Of a stretch of DNA of 64,000 nucleotides, positions 27,004 through 37,165 are shown in pieces; the first letter of the stretch is position 1, and each line of letters starts with the position of its first letter. The DNA lies in contig JARGPI010000024.1 of NCBI GenBank assembly GCA_029213005.1, positions 1-64,000 on the forward strand, written 5' to 3'. The position numbers were made by a program, and so were the translations under genes. Source of the DNA: Verrucomicrobiales bacterium. Its GTDB lineage: Bacteria > Verrucomicrobiota > Verrucomicrobiia > Verrucomicrobiales > DEV007. Below the pieces are notes generated by a model that had not been told where the DNA came from, made no database searches, and saw nothing but the letters and a program-made list of their open reading frames with translations.

Positions 27004-28293
27004 TTACCCTTTGACCTTTACCGGGGTGCCGACTTTTACCTTCGAAAAGATCAGTGGCTGAACGTTGGATGGCACTCTGACGCATCCATGACTGGCAGGA
27101 CCGTCCGGCACAAACCCAACATGCATCCCAATGCCACCGGTGAAGCGAAGCCAATACGGCATGTCCGCCCCGACAAATTTCGATGCGCCCGGAGGTGGGT
27201 CAAAGTGATCGTCACCACGCAGTTCAACCCCACTGGAATTGTACCAGGTGCCGTAGCGACCGGAACGTTTATCGACCAGCTTTTCCTGAATGGCATAGTT
27301 GCCGGTCGGAGTGGTGTAACCGGATTTACCGGATGAAATCTGGGTCTCAATCACCAGCGTATTCCCACGGTAAACGCGAGCCCGCTGATCACTTAGATCG
27401 ATCTCAATTCTTGAGTTACTGGAATTCAACGAGCTGATCTCGCGTTCGTTGATGTAGAGATAACGACTTGGTGGACTCGGAATGGCCGGAGCCTGATACT
27501 CAACCGAAATCGGAGTGGTTCTCCCCCGAAGACCAAAGAGCCCGCCTCCGCGCGTCTTCCGACCGTGGGCTTGAGCCACGAGTCCTTCGTCAATCCGCTG
27601 CTGTTCGCGAATCTTATCTTCTTCCAACTTGCGGCGAAGTGCCTCTTTCTCTCTCGCTTCGGCCAAAAGCTGACGCGCTCTGGCTTCTTTCATCCGGCTC
27701 TCAGCGAGCGCCGCCTTGCGGGCTTCATCAGCCCGCTTTTTCTCGGCCAGTTCTCTGGCGCGCTCTTCTTCAAGTTTTTGCTTCCTCGCGAGCGACGCAG
27801 CTTTTTCCATCGCCTTCTGCTTCTCCCGCGCCGCTAAATCGCGAGCCTTTTCCTCCGCTGCTTTCTTTTTCGCAGCATCAGCGATCGCCTGTTCGCGGGC
27901 ATCCTGCCTGGCTTTTGCGATGGCTTCTTTTTTCTTTAAATACTCAGCTTTAGCATCGGCTTTTGCTTTGGCCTCAGCCGCCTTTTTCCGCTCATATTCG
28001 GCCTTGGCTTTCTCTTTGGCCCGCTCTTCGGCGGTTTTACCAGTCAACGCGGTCAAAAAATCTCCCTGCTGGGCTTTGGTCTGCTTCCGCGATGACGAGG
28101 AGTTCGAAGAAGTCCGCTTTTTGGTCGAGGACGAGCTGGTTTTCTTGCTTTTGCTCTTGTTGTCCTTCGCTGACTGCTTCTTGAATAACTCACCCAAAAG
28201 CCCGCCGTTCTGGGCCTCAACAGGCTGCGCCATAACGCCGATTGTCAGGCCGATAACAGTAAAAAATAGCAGCTTGGAAAAGAACGATTTCAT
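27004..28293 (-). CDS. L,D-transpeptidase (YkuD) with long coiled-coil domain
   Basis: 429 residues from the ATG at 28293, which starts a good signal peptide (MKSFFSKLLFFTVIGLTIGV). After a Ser/Lys-rich stretch comes a coiled coil of nearly 170 residues with Lys/Ala/Glu repeats, then an SH3-like linker and the catalytic YkuD domain. That domain begins IEIDLSDQRARVYRG and has the active site SHGCVRVP. Such enzymes form 3-3 cross-links or attach lipoproteins to peptidoglycan. The coiled coil may span the periplasm or bind the wall. Confidence 0.92.
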   Translation of the reverse strand: MKSFFSKLLFFTVIGLTIGVMAQPVEAQNGGLLGELFKKQSAKDNKSKSKKTSSSSTKKRTSSNSSSSRKQTKAQQGDFLTALTGKTAEERAKEKAKAEYERKKAAEAKAKADAKAEYLKKKEAIAKARQDAREQAIADAAKKKAAEEKARDLAAREKQKAMEKAASLARKQKLEEERARELAEKKRADEARKAALAESRMKEARARQLLAEAREKEALRRKLEEDKIREQQRIDEGLVAQAHGRKTRGGGLFGLRGRTTPISVEYQAPAIPSPPSRYLYINEREISSLNSSNSRIEIDLSDQRARVYRGNTLVIETQISSGKSGYTTPTGNYAIQEKLVDKRSGRYGTWYNSSGVELRGDDHFDPPPGASKFVGADMPYWLRFTGGIGMHVGFVPDGPASHGCVRVPSNVQPLIFSKVKVGTPVKVKG

Positions 28294-28450
28294 AGCGGTT
28301 GGTTCAGAGCAAAAGGCTTCCAATGAAGCCTACAAAACGGCCAATCGTCAATCGAATATTAAGTCAAAGTCGCTAATTTTATTGTATAAAATACACGGGC
28401 TAACATTCAACCAAAACGCGCCTGTCAACAAAGCTTGAATATATACAAAA

Positions 28451-30343
28451 CTAGAGGTTTGCGTTGGTATTTCCAATACCGTCCTCGGGCAGAATGTCAT
28501 CGACGAGGCGCTTGATGCCTTCCGCGGCGTTTTCGCTCTGGGGGTAGATTCGACGGGCGGAAAGGAACCACGCCAGACTGGAGCCGCGCTGCCCTCTTTC
28601 TTCCAGATTCTGAGCCTTTTTGAGTGCTTTTACAAACTCAGCCACGTCGGTGGCGTAGTCAGAGCGTTTGGCGGAAAGAGCCACATCGTCCGGGAATTTG
28701 CGGAAGGTCTTCTCGACAATTTCCCATGCTGCGTAGCCGTTTCCGGCGTTTTTCAGAGTCTCCGCCTGCTTCAGGGTGATTTCGATCTCCTGGATATTAT
28801 TGACGATTTCATTAAGGGCTTCCTGACGCTCCGGATCGTCGACGGTAGCGGCGAGAAATTGAGCTTTGTTGGTAAAAATCTGCCGGTAACTCTGGGTGCT
28901 GAGCAGCCGGTCGAATTCAAGTTTGGCCTGCTGCTGGGAATCCCCCGCATCGGACAGCGTGTTGAACTCGGTCTGAATCGCCGGGTTGGTCGGCCAGATC
29001 ATGGTGGCCTCGGTGAGATGTTTCTCGAAGGTCTCGTGATCGCCGCGCAGCGCAGCGTTCTTGGCGGAGCGGAGCTTCATGTTGCTCGACAGTTTGGCGG
29101 TTTCGACAGCGGCAGTGGGTTTCGAATAGTCGAAATCACTGGCCTGCTCTCTCATTTCCTTGATCAGATTCCCGGCCAGCTCGTAATTTTTCACTTCGAT
29201 AGCGTTGACGAGCTGAAAGGCGTTCTGAGAGTAAGAGAGGATTTTACGCTTACTCTCGCGGGGCACGCTCTGGACGGAGGGCAAATACTCACCCATCACA
29301 AAAGCCTGCTGCAGCTGGCGGGATGCTCCGTCGATTTCGTTCCGTTCGAGGAGGAATCCAAACGATTCCACGGCCTGATCGACATCGCGAATCGCCTCGT
29401 TTGAGAAAGAATCGAGCGTGGTCACCGTCGGGTTAAAACCGATCGTTTTACTGAAGGATTGTTCCACATCGGAACCTTTTTCAAACTGAAGTCGACCAGC
29501 TCCGTCTTTGAAGAACTCAGTATAAAGTCGAGCGCCGATGATAACGTGCTCGAAGCGGCGCTGCATAAAGAGCTGAACAATAAGGGCCTGAAATTCGAGT
29601 TTGGCTTCCAGTTCGGAAAGTTCGATCTTCGCTTTATTCGCGACGCGACTGGCCTCCGTTTCGCCGATTCGCTGGATATAGCGCTGAATATGTCCGGCGT
29701 TGGTAGGATCGGTGGCGGCCTGTCCTTTCCCTTTGCCACCGGCTGCCTGATCCATCTTGCGGCCATCTTTCCACTGATCGAAATTCCAGTCGAGCTGGCG
29801 GCGCTGCATATCGAGATCCCGGTTTAACTGTGAGAGTTGGACGCTGGTGCTCTTTGCGAGGTATACACGGTAAACGGCATTGGCGAGGGATTCACATATC
29901 CGGCCGTCCTGAGGGAACACTGCGGCGTGCTGGAGACGGGCCACTGCGGCCGCGAGGCGATCGCGATCTTTACGATTGTGCGGAGATAATCTATCGAGAA
30001 TATCACGAATCGCAGCGCGATACGCCAGATCGGAATCGGTGCTAGACTCTTCAGCATTCAGGTATTTTTCGAAACGGGACCGGAAAACCTGATTGTCCTG
30101 AACATTGAACTGCTTTCCATCAAAAGAGAAGGTGTTGTTGGTTGGATCGAAAAACGGAACATCATTTCCCACAACCTGATTATTTCGCGGCTGGTTGTTC
30201 TGATTAACAATCGTGGTGTTACTGGATCCGCCACCATTCGAGGGGGGATTGTTGTTCTGGACCGGCGGAGTGTAAACCTGAGCGTTTGCCACACTGAAAC
30301 AGAGGCATGCGGCGATGAACGGGATATGGGTTCTTAAATTCAT
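28451..30343 (-). CDS. Secreted helical-repeat protein of unknown function
   Basis: 630 residues. Signal peptide (MNLRTHIPFIAACLCFSVANA), then an Asn/Pro/Gly-rich linker (about 22-60), then mostly amphipathic helices. The C-terminal half, with FLSARRIYPQSENAAEGIKR and similar segments, is TPR-like. A protein-interaction scaffold in the periplasm is likely. It follows a 141-residue membrane protein 19 bp upstream and is probably co-transcribed with it. No family recognised. Confidence 0.7.
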   Translation of the reverse strand: MNLRTHIPFIAACLCFSVANAQVYTPPVQNNNPPSNGGGSSNTTIVNQNNQPRNNQVVGNDVPFFDPTNNTFSFDGKQFNVQDNQVFRSRFEKYLNAEESSTDSDLAYRAAIRDILDRLSPHNRKDRDRLAAAVARLQHAAVFPQDGRICESLANAVYRVYLAKSTSVQLSQLNRDLDMQRRQLDWNFDQWKDGRKMDQAAGGKGKGQAATDPTNAGHIQRYIQRIGETEASRVANKAKIELSELEAKLEFQALIVQLFMQRRFEHVIIGARLYTEFFKDGAGRLQFEKGSDVEQSFSKTIGFNPTVTTLDSFSNEAIRDVDQAVESFGFLLERNEIDGASRQLQQAFVMGEYLPSVQSVPRESKRKILSYSQNAFQLVNAIEVKNYELAGNLIKEMREQASDFDYSKPTAAVETAKLSSNMKLRSAKNAALRGDHETFEKHLTEATMIWPTNPAIQTEFNTLSDAGDSQQQAKLEFDRLLSTQSYRQIFTNKAQFLAATVDDPERQEALNEIVNNIQEIEITLKQAETLKNAGNGYAAWEIVEKTFRKFPDDVALSAKRSDYATDVAEFVKALKKAQNLEERGQRGSSLAWFLSARRIYPQSENAAEGIKRLVDDILPEDGIGNTNANL

Positions 30344-30362
30344 TTTTCCTTCAGTTTAGTTG

Positions 30363-30788
30363 TTATTGATCGATTGATTCGGCGACCAGAGTTCCCTCCC
30401 GATCGACTCTCACCACCATGCTCAGCTCCGCACCCCGCTCGAGGTTCACATTTTTGAAATCAGCCGGAACCAGGACCGGCACCGGGATGGAAATAAATCC
30501 ATCATTAGCTTCAAAACTGATCAATCGACCGGATTCACTCCAGCGAAGCATTTCTTCAATACGCCCCTGGATTTGATAATTGTTACCGCGAAGGCTGTTC
30601 GCATTATCCCGGTAACTTGCCAGACTGAGAGCGGTTGCATTTCCGCCGCCCGATCTTTTAGGGCCACTGAAATAATCTCCGGCGATCACTTTAACTAAAA
30701 GGGCGGCGATTACGAAAAATCCAATAATCGCCACAGCGATACCGACCATCTGCCCGATGTTGACTCCTGAACTAGCTCTTCTTGGCAT
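30363..30788 (-). CDS. Membrane-anchored hypothetical protein
   Basis: 141 residues. One membrane helix near the N-terminus (IGQMVGIAVAIIGFFVIAALLVKVI), a flexible Gly/Ser-containing linker, and a C-terminal beta-rich domain that looks OB-fold-like (NNYQIQGRIEEMLRW...GAELSMVVRVDREGTLVAESI). The domain probably faces the periplasm. Same transcript as the secreted helical-repeat protein downstream. Function unknown. Confidence 0.65.
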   Translation of the reverse strand: MPRRASSGVNIGQMVGIAVAIIGFFVIAALLVKVIAGDYFSGPKRSGGGNATALSLASYRDNANSLRGNNYQIQGRIEEMLRWSESGRLISFEANDGFISIPVPVLVPADFKNVNLERGAELSMVVRVDREGTLVAESIDQ

Positions 30789-30891
30789 GGTAAATGTTAT
30801 ATTAAGATGGAACCCCTAATTTAGGAAGTTCAAATTTCTGAGGAAATAACAAAGGTTGGATTGGTTTCAAAGTCGATCATAAAAAGGATAT

Positions 30892-31755
30892 TCAGTAGCG
30901 TCCGATCAGAAAGTTAGCGGTTATAATATAACGATCCGAGCCGCTTAAATTTGCCGGCCGGAGTGCTGTCATCCCCGGCGCGGTCACCAGAAGGAAGGGG
31001 CGACCTGTCATCCATCGTCCCCGGATATCATTTCCTTTGAGCGCCATGAATTCCTGTTGGTTCGCTTCGGGATGAATATGTATTGCCCCGGCACGACTCC
31101 CGTTGGAATCGAGAACAGTGGCTTCGAAGCCCGTGGCAATCTCGCTAAGCTTCTCCGGAACGGAATGAATCACCACGAAGTGCTGAAAGGCGATCTCCCA
31201 GCGCGGTTCATGCTTAGTTTCGGTCCGCCGGCGGACGACGAAGGATCGCAGACTCAAAATCGGCGGAAAGCCATTCTTTATCGAGCGGCTCATCCTCTCA
31301 TGAACTCTCTCGAGATGCTTCGCATCGCTCTCATCATCGAGCCGATCGAGAAAATCCGATTGGCAGGTGTCGAGCTTATATTCGGCTAGCAATTCGTTAC
31401 AACCTAAAGCCATATCTCTGGCATAAACCCCGTGAATGCCGGATCGTTTCTGCGATGGTGCAATTGAAGAGGGCCGCGCTCTGAAATAACGATCAATCAC
31501 GTAGCGCAGTCGCTTATCATCCCGCCCGCCGAGCAGGGACTGGTAGATCGACTGCAATTCCTGATCGCCGAACTTCAGAGCATTGAGTAAAGCCGTCGGG
31601 CCGCAGGCGTTAGGTGAATCGCGATACAGATGCTGATCAATTATCCGCCGTGCATCCAGCTGTTTCACTACCGAAATCTCTTCACCCTGCGCCGCATCCA
31701 CGACAAACAGACTGCAGATCAAAAGCAGCTTACACGTCCAGATCGTTACTTTCAC
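30892..31755 (-). CDS. Secreted C39-like cysteine peptidase-fold protein
   Basis: About 287 residues from a GTG at 31755 (a TTG at 31761 is also possible), overlapping the prfB 3' end by 26 bp. A signal peptide precedes a papain-like domain. NACGPTALLNALKFG supplies the presumed catalytic Cys at the start of a helix, as in C39/C39-like peptidases. FQHFVVIHSV supplies a His and LDSN a following Asp/Asn. A periplasmic or secreted cysteine peptidase is inferred; substrate unknown. Confidence 0.6.
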   Translation of the reverse strand: MKVTIWTCKLLLICSLFVVDAAQGEEISVVKQLDARRIIDQHLYRDSPNACGPTALLNALKFGDQELQSIYQSLLGGRDDKRLRYVIDRYFRARPSSIAPSQKRSGIHGVYARDMALGCNELLAEYKLDTCQSDFLDRLDDESDAKHLERVHERMSRSIKNGFPPILSLRSFVVRRRTETKHEPRWEIAFQHFVVIHSVPEKLSEIATGFEATVLDSNGSRAGAIHIHPEANQQEFMALKGNDIRGRWMTGRPFLLVTAPGMTALRPANLSGSDRYIITANFLIGRY

Positions 31756-32855
31756 CGGCAACCCGCCCTCTCAATTTTGCTTCGATAAATCCATTCAGAT
31801 CACCATCCATGACGGCCTGGATGTTACCGGTCTCGTAGCCGGTACGATGGTCTTTCACCAACTGATACGGCTGGAAAACATAGGAACGGATCTGGCTCCC
31901 GAAATTGATTTCACCTTTTTCGCCATACTGCTTCTCCATCTCGGAACGCTTCTTGTCCTCCTCGAGTTGAAGCAGCTTTGTCTTCAGAATTCGCATCGCC
32001 GTGAGCCGGTTCTTATGCTGACTCCGCTCCACGGTACAGCGAATATGAATTCCGGTCGGAAGGTGTCGCAGGTGAACAGCGGTCTCGACCTTGTTCACGT
32101 TCTGACCACCCTTACCTCCACTTCGGGCGGTAGTGATTTCGATATCGGCATCGTTGATTTCGACATCGGGCTCCTCTTTCAAATCCGGAGTGACATCAAC
32201 ACTCGCAAATGAGGTATGACGCCGTGACTGGGAATCAAATGGAGAGATCCGAACCAAGCGATGCACCCCCCGTTCGCAATTGAGAAAGCCGGAGGCATTT
32301 TCGCCGATGAAACGGATCGTCGCACCTCGCACACCGCATTCCTCGCCCTCCTGCATATCGATCATTTCCGTATCGTAACCTTCCTGCTGCCCCCAACGAA
32401 GATACATTCGGACCAGCATATCAGCCCAGTCGCAGGCTTCGGTGCCGCCGGCACCGGCGTGAATCGTCAGGAAAGCGTTTTCCGCATCGTAAGTACCATT
32501 GAGCAGGGTGCGCAGCTCCAGCTTATCGAGGTCAGAGATGATTGACTGGTACTCTTTGACCACCTCATCACTGGAATTTTCGTCGCCCTCCTCTTTTGCA
32601 AGTTCGGCGAGCACCTCGATGTCCTGAATCTGGGACTCCAGTTTCTTCACCGGGATAATAATCGACTTCAGCCGGGAAACCTCGGCCATGGTTTCCTGCG
32701 CCTTTTCCTTGTTGTCCCAGAAACCGGGAGCAGACATTTGCTCCTCAATGGAAGCGTGTTTTAGATCCAGATTATCGAAGTCAAAGATACCGCCGCAACT
32801 CAGAGAGCCGGGCAGTTAAAGCTGGAATATCAATCGAGGCAAACTCTGCGTTCAT
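31730..32855 (-). CDS. prfB: Peptide chain release factor 2, with programmed +1 frameshift
   Basis: RF2 ends translation at UGA and UAA. The long frame from 32737 lacks the N-terminus. Reading from the ATG at 32855 gives 24 codons (MNAEFASIDIPALTARLSEL, then RRYL) up to an in-frame TGA at 32783-32781. The site CGGCGG TAT CTT TGA C has the classic arrangement: SD-like purines, CTT slip codon, TGA, C. A +1 shift joins DFDNLDLKHASIEEQMSAPG and the rest, giving about 374 residues. GGQ (in GKGGQNVNK) and the anticodon-like SPF (ISPFDSQSRR) are both present. Naive gene callers will truncate this gene. Confidence 0.96.
32781..32795 (-). promoter_or_regulatory. RF2 autoregulatory frameshift site
   Basis: On the minus strand the order is CGG CGG TAT CTT TGA. 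Slow reading of the TGA by scarce RF2 lets the ribosome slip one base on CTT to continue. The stop is codon 25, as in Escherichia coli where it is codon 26. Confidence 0.93.
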
Positions 32856-32921
32856 GGTCGCCCGACTGTTCCATTCATTCCCGAAAAATCAAAGGTGAAA
32901 ACGAGAGGATACAATTAAATC

Positions 32922-34025
32922 TCAAATCTTCGCTTCGAGAGAACGGCGGTCAATCTTTCCGACGCCGGTCCTGGGGAATTCCGGAAGCAATTGGTATCGG
33001 GAGACCCGCTCAAAAGGGGGCAAAGCGTCATTCCAGCACGCAAACGCCTCGCTGATATCGGATTCGGTCTCAATGAAGGCGATCAGCTCCGCGCCCCGCC
33101 GGGAATCATCTTTTTTCGCGACAACGACCTCTAATCCCAAGGCTTGACTGAGCGATTGCTCCAGTTTTTCCAGAGAAACCAGCTCCCCGAGGATTTTGAT
33201 CTGATGATCGGCCCGACCAAGCGGCCGCAGTTTACCGTCCTGAATTTCCACGCGGTCCCCACAGAGGTAAAAGCCCTCGTGATCCGCTGCCCGATGCCAA
33301 TCCCACCCATTGTTCCCATCGGCGGTGAAATACCCACTCATCAGAGCGGGACCTTTTATCATCAACGAGCCCGCTTCAGACAACCGAGTCGTCCAATGAG
33401 GCAAAACTGGCAGCCACTCGGCTTCCGGCTCCAATGCCGTCGCAATCTGGGAGCAGGCCTCGGTCATTCCGAAAGTCGGCCAGAGCGGCCAACCCAAATC
33501 ATCGGCTTTTGCGGCCAGCCCCCGGGATAAAGCGGCTCCTCCGATAAAAACTCCCCGCAAGGTCGCGGGACATGGAACCTGAGCTTCGACCAGGTCGTGG
33601 AGATGCACCGGCGTCAGTGACGTGACGGTGGAATCCTGAACGGCATCGAGAAAAGCCCGACCATCGCGAGTCCACTCATGCCACTTCATCCGGTTCACCT
33701 TCGACCCGGTCAGAGACGCCCGACAGAAAATACCAAGCCCGCCGACGTGAAAGGTAGAGAGGCCACCGAGCCACACATCATTCCCTGTGATTCCGCACCA
33801 GCGATTCACCGCCCTGGCCGAAGCCAGCATCGCAGCTTTCGGAAGCACGATCAGCTTGGGAACACCGGTGCTCCCTGAAGTCGCCAGGACAATGGCCGAT
33901 TCGATACAGCGGGCCTCGATTGCTTCGCGGAGACCGGGAATTTTCAAATCCGAGGCAGGGTTGAGCCGGATATCCACCTCCCGACCTTCCCAGTAGTCAG
34001 GCGATGTCAGATCAGGCGTTTCCAT
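32922..34025 (-). CDS. menE: o-Succinylbenzoate-CoA ligase (MenE)
   Basis: 367 residues, an ANL-superfamily adenylating enzyme, shorter than the usual 450 as in other compact MenE proteins. P-loop ATSGSTGVPK at about residue 48-57, PTFGMTEACSQ (A5 motif), LCGDRVEIQDGKLRPLGRADHQIKILGE (A7-A8) and the catalytic C-terminal lysine in RTGVGKIDRR. It makes o-succinylbenzoyl-CoA in menaquinone synthesis. It overlaps menC by 19 bp and is last in a menA-menC-menE operon. Confidence 0.93.
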   Translation of the reverse strand: METPDLTSPDYWEGREVDIRLNPASDLKIPGLREAIEARCIESAIVLATSGSTGVPKLIVLPKAAMLASARAVNRWCGITGNDVWLGGLSTFHVGGLGIFCRASLTGSKVNRMKWHEWTRDGRAFLDAVQDSTVTSLTPVHLHDLVEAQVPCPATLRGVFIGGAALSRGLAAKADDLGWPLWPTFGMTEACSQIATALEPEAEWLPVLPHWTTRLSEAGSLMIKGPALMSGYFTADGNNGWDWHRAADHEGFYLCGDRVEIQDGKLRPLGRADHQIKILGELVSLEKLEQSLSQALGLEVVVAKKDDSRRGAELIAFIETESDISEAFACWNDALPPFERVSRYQLLPEFPRTGVGKIDRRSLEAKI

Positions 34026-34957
34026 TCCAGCGACTCCAGTAACTCATCAAACCCAAGCCCGGTTCCATCCGTTGCCTGCAGCACGGAACCCGCCACCTCG
34101 ATCCGCTCGGTGAACTCATTTTTAGCAAAGCATCGATGAGTCAGCAAACCGCAATCGCCCAGCCAGTCAGGCTCTCCAACGTTCAGCCGCTGAGCCGCGA
34201 GCGCTGCCCACATCTGACCGAGGGGATGATCCATGTAACTGGTCACAGCGATCTGGAGCCCCTTTTCTCTCGCCCAGGGAAGAACCTGATCCTCCCGGTT
34301 TGCCGCCGGTTTAAAAATCGCCCAGGGAGCATAGGGACGCTCTTTTTCGACATCGCGATCCACCGCGAGAGGGACGCCACTCTGCTCGAGACAATACCAG
34401 TTCCACCAATTCCACGGAATCGGATCCTCTACGAATTCGATCTGTTCCCGCGCTGTTTCTGAAAGCGATTTCCACCAGCTTTGAAAAGAACCAAATCCAA
34501 AAGTGGCATTAGCATCGACCCGGATCCGGAGCGCCTCCTCCGCTGCGAGCTCCACCGTTTCGAGTTCCGGATTTTCCGGACCGATCTTCAGTTTGACGCT
34601 CGAAAACCCGTTTTCCCGGATCTTCGTCACGTCATCTCCGGACTGGAACAGCCAGTGACTCTCCGGGATCGGCGCATCATTTTCCGCAAACAGAGAAATG
34701 CCGCTCTCGCGAGCCGCGCCATCCTGCTCCGCGCAATCCAAAGCGATTCCAGCGAGCCGGGTCGGGGAACCCTCAACGAGGCTTTTCAGCTGCTCATCGA
34801 GCGGTTCATCGCCCAGTTCGGGCCAGGGATGAATCGAACCATATCCTGAACCGGACCTCACCAAGGCTCCGTGGTGAATTGTTTTCGCCGAAACCTGATT
34901 CAGAGCATGTGCACTGGTCAATTCGTAACGGTAAATCCAGAGATCCTGATTCATCAC
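34007..34957 (-). CDS. menC: o-Succinylbenzoate synthase (MenC)
   Basis: 316 residues, enolase superfamily. The catalytic residues can be placed: KxK in SSVKLKIGPE, the metal ligands D in RIRVDANATF, E in FVEDPIPW and D in AVDRDVE, and the second base K in IFKPAAN. It dehydrates SHCHC to o-succinylbenzoate in menaquinone synthesis. It overlaps menA by 4 bp (ATGA) and menE by 19 bp. Confidence 0.92.
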   Translation of the reverse strand: MMNQDLWIYRYELTSAHALNQVSAKTIHHGALVRSGSGYGSIHPWPELGDEPLDEQLKSLVEGSPTRLAGIALDCAEQDGAARESGISLFAENDAPIPESHWLFQSGDDVTKIRENGFSSVKLKIGPENPELETVELAAEEALRIRVDANATFGFGSFQSWWKSLSETAREQIEFVEDPIPWNWWNWYCLEQSGVPLAVDRDVEKERPYAPWAIFKPAANREDQVLPWAREKGLQIAVTSYMDHPLGQMWAALAAQRLNVGEPDWLGDCGLLTHRCFAKNEFTERIEVAGSVLQATDGTGLGFDELLESLEWKRLI

Positions 34958-35826
34958 CGCCAGTTCCAGATCGAAAACCAGATTGCAAAGTTGATCAATT
35001 GCAGCGCCCCCACCGCGAGCAGTTTGTTGTAAAACCGACCCGGCTCACGGGTGAAAACCTGCAGGGTTATGAATGAAGCCAACAGAAATGATGTCGCGAG
35101 CGACCCGACGGTTCGAAGCCCCGTTGGACCGTAAAGAAACCACATAAAAAGAGGGGCAAAACAGAAAAATCCGATCTCCCAGCGAGCAAAAGTCTTTCCG
35201 AATCGCGCAGCCAACGTCCTTTTATCGGAGCGCCGGTCCTCATCGATATCCCGCAGATTATTGATCGCGATGAGCACCGTCGAATAGAACCCGACTTGCA
35301 GAGCTACCACCAGCCCCGGCGGATCAAACCATTCCCCGGTTTGCATAAAATAGGTGCCAAGCACCGCGACCAGACCGAAAAAGATAATCACAAACAGCTC
35401 CCCCATCCCCCGGTAAGCCAGCGGAAATGGACCGCCCGTGTAACAGTAGGCGAGAAGAAAGGACACGCCCCCGATCGCGATCGGAATCCAGCCGTGTTTT
35501 AAAATCAGCGGGATCGCCGCGAGGGCACCCAGAACGCAAAAGCCGAAGGCAACCCCCATGACCGCTTTTCGTGAAATCAATCCCGTGGCGGTAACCCGCT
35601 TCGGTCCGAGGCGGTCCGCGGTATCAGCCCCTTTATCAGCGTCGATCGCGTCGTTGAACAGATTCGTCGCAATTTGAATACAGAGACAGCCCATCAAGGT
35701 CGCCGCAAAAATCACCCAGGAGAACGAACCGGTTTCGCCGAGGAGAACCGGGGCACTTCCCACCCACACCGGCACAATAGCGGCGGGAAGGGTTTTCGGT
35801 CGTGCTGCGAGAATCCAGTTTTTCAT
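34954..35826 (-). CDS. menA: 1,4-Dihydroxy-2-naphthoate polyprenyltransferase (MenA)
   Basis: 290 residues, UbiA family with eight to nine membrane helices. The first Asp-rich motif NLFNDAIDADKGAD and the second NNLRDIDEDRRSDKRT bind the prenyl diphosphate through magnesium. It attaches the isoprenoid tail to 1,4-dihydroxy-2-naphthoate in the inner membrane. First gene of the men operon; the remaining men genes (menF, D, B, H) are not in the window. Confidence 0.95.
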   Translation of the reverse strand: MKNWILAARPKTLPAAIVPVWVGSAPVLLGETGSFSWVIFAATLMGCLCIQIATNLFNDAIDADKGADTADRLGPKRVTATGLISRKAVMGVAFGFCVLGALAAIPLILKHGWIPIAIGGVSFLLAYCYTGGPFPLAYRGMGELFVIIFFGLVAVLGTYFMQTGEWFDPPGLVVALQVGFYSTVLIAINNLRDIDEDRRSDKRTLAARFGKTFARWEIGFFCFAPLFMWFLYGPTGLRTVGSLATSFLLASFITLQVFTREPGRFYNKLLAVGALQLINFAIWFSIWNWR

Positions 35827-35909
35827 AAGCGGTCGGAATTAATCACCAATCTGCCGGAAAGATACGATTATCCGCCGACAGAGACGCATTCGTGAGTAAG
35901 GTTTTCTCC

Positions 35910-37154
35910 ATGGTTCGAATAGGTATTATAGGCTGCGGCAGGATTCTAGCCGCTCATTTGGAGGGTTATCAACTCCTTCGTGAAGCCGGAGTCGAGTTTG
36001 AAATCACCGCACTTTGCTCCCGAAAAGCGGAAGACGCGCAGAGTTACATCAAAAGAGGCGAAGGCCCGCCCCAGCGAAGCGCTGTCTCCGACATCCCGGG
36101 CGATCCACTGGCGGTGCAGGATCAATACCTCAGCGATTTTCAACCCGACGTAGAAGTGGAAGTCTTTACCGATTACGAAGAGCTCATCGCCAGCGACCGG
36201 GTCGACGCGATTAACGATTTCACGATCCACAGCCTGCACCACAAAATCGCCTTGAGTGCTTTTTCCAAAGGCAAACACGTTCTCTCTCAGAAACCACTCG
36301 CCGTAACGATGGAAGGGGCGCGCCAGATGTGTGCCGCCGCAGAGTCTTCGGGAGTTACCTTCGGAGTTTTCGAAAATTTGCGATTTGTGCCCTTTGTCCG
36401 TCACTACGCCTGGGCCTTTGGCGAGAACGGACCGGCAGGCGATCTGCAGATGGCGCTGATGGGAAATATCGGAACCTGGTGGGCACCGGATCTAGTCGTC
36501 GCCGAAACCCCGTGGCGGCATGAGATGATCAAAGGCGGCGGCATGAGCCTTGACCTCGGACCGCATTTTTTCGATATGATTCGCTACATCGGCGGCAGTG
36601 AAATCGAATCGATCTCCGGTCAAACCGAAGTCGTTGAGCCGATTCGCTACATCATGCGCGATGGTGAAAAAGCCGAGTCTTTCCCCTGCGACGCTGATGA
36701 CACGTTCTACGCCAACTTTAAAACCGCTTCGGGAGCATCCGGCACCATGTTTGGCAGCTGGGCCGGACAGGGCACAAAAACCACCATCGCAGAAGGCCCT
36801 GTTTTTTACGGCACCCACGGGCGGGTTACCGGGGATGAAATACACTTGTCCGACAGGGACGCTCCGCTATGCCTCAGTGAACTATATGAAAAAGAAGCCG
36901 ACCCGGAGTTACAAGCCCTTCACTTTCCGCTCGGCTTGACCAATGACTTTGCTCTCGCCCAGTACGACTGGATCAAAGCAATCGAAACCGGCACCCAGCC
37001 GGAATGCTCCGGAAACGAAGGTCTCGCCGACCTCGCCTGTGCTTACGCCGTGGTGGAATCCAACCTCGCCGACCGCAGAGTGACCCTGGAGGAAATCCTG
37101 ACAGGCTCGCTCCGGGATTACCAGAAACCGATCGACCAAACAATCGGCTTGTAG
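35910..37154 (+). CDS. Gfo/Idh/MocA family oxidoreductase
   Basis: 414 residues from the ATG at 35910, where the Rossmann strand begins (MVRIGIIGCGRI); a GTG 18 bp earlier is less likely. The glycine motif GxxGxGR, the ALCSRKAEDA segment, HNKIALSAFSKGKHVLSQKP-like region (here HHKIALSAFSKGKHVLSQKP), and the catalytic-domain DLGPHFFDMIRYIGG with its histidine are visible. Family members oxidise or epimerise sugars with NAD(P). Substrate unknown. Divergent from menA. Confidence 0.9.
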   Translation: MVRIGIIGCGRILAAHLEGYQLLREAGVEFEITALCSRKAEDAQSYIKRGEGPPQRSAVSDIPGDPLAVQDQYLSDFQPDVEVEVFTDYEELIASDRVDAINDFTIHSLHHKIALSAFSKGKHVLSQKPLAVTMEGARQMCAAAESSGVTFGVFENLRFVPFVRHYAWAFGENGPAGDLQMALMGNIGTWWAPDLVVAETPWRHEMIKGGGMSLDLGPHFFDMIRYIGGSEIESISGQTEVVEPIRYIMRDGEKAESFPCDADDTFYANFKTASGASGTMFGSWAGQGTKTTIAEGPVFYGTHGRVTGDEIHLSDRDAPLCLSELYEKEADPELQALHFPLGLTNDFALAQYDWIKAIETGTQPECSGNEGLADLACAYAVVESNLADRRVTLEEILTGSLRDYQKPIDQTIGL

Positions 37155-37165
37155 TAGAGAAACGC

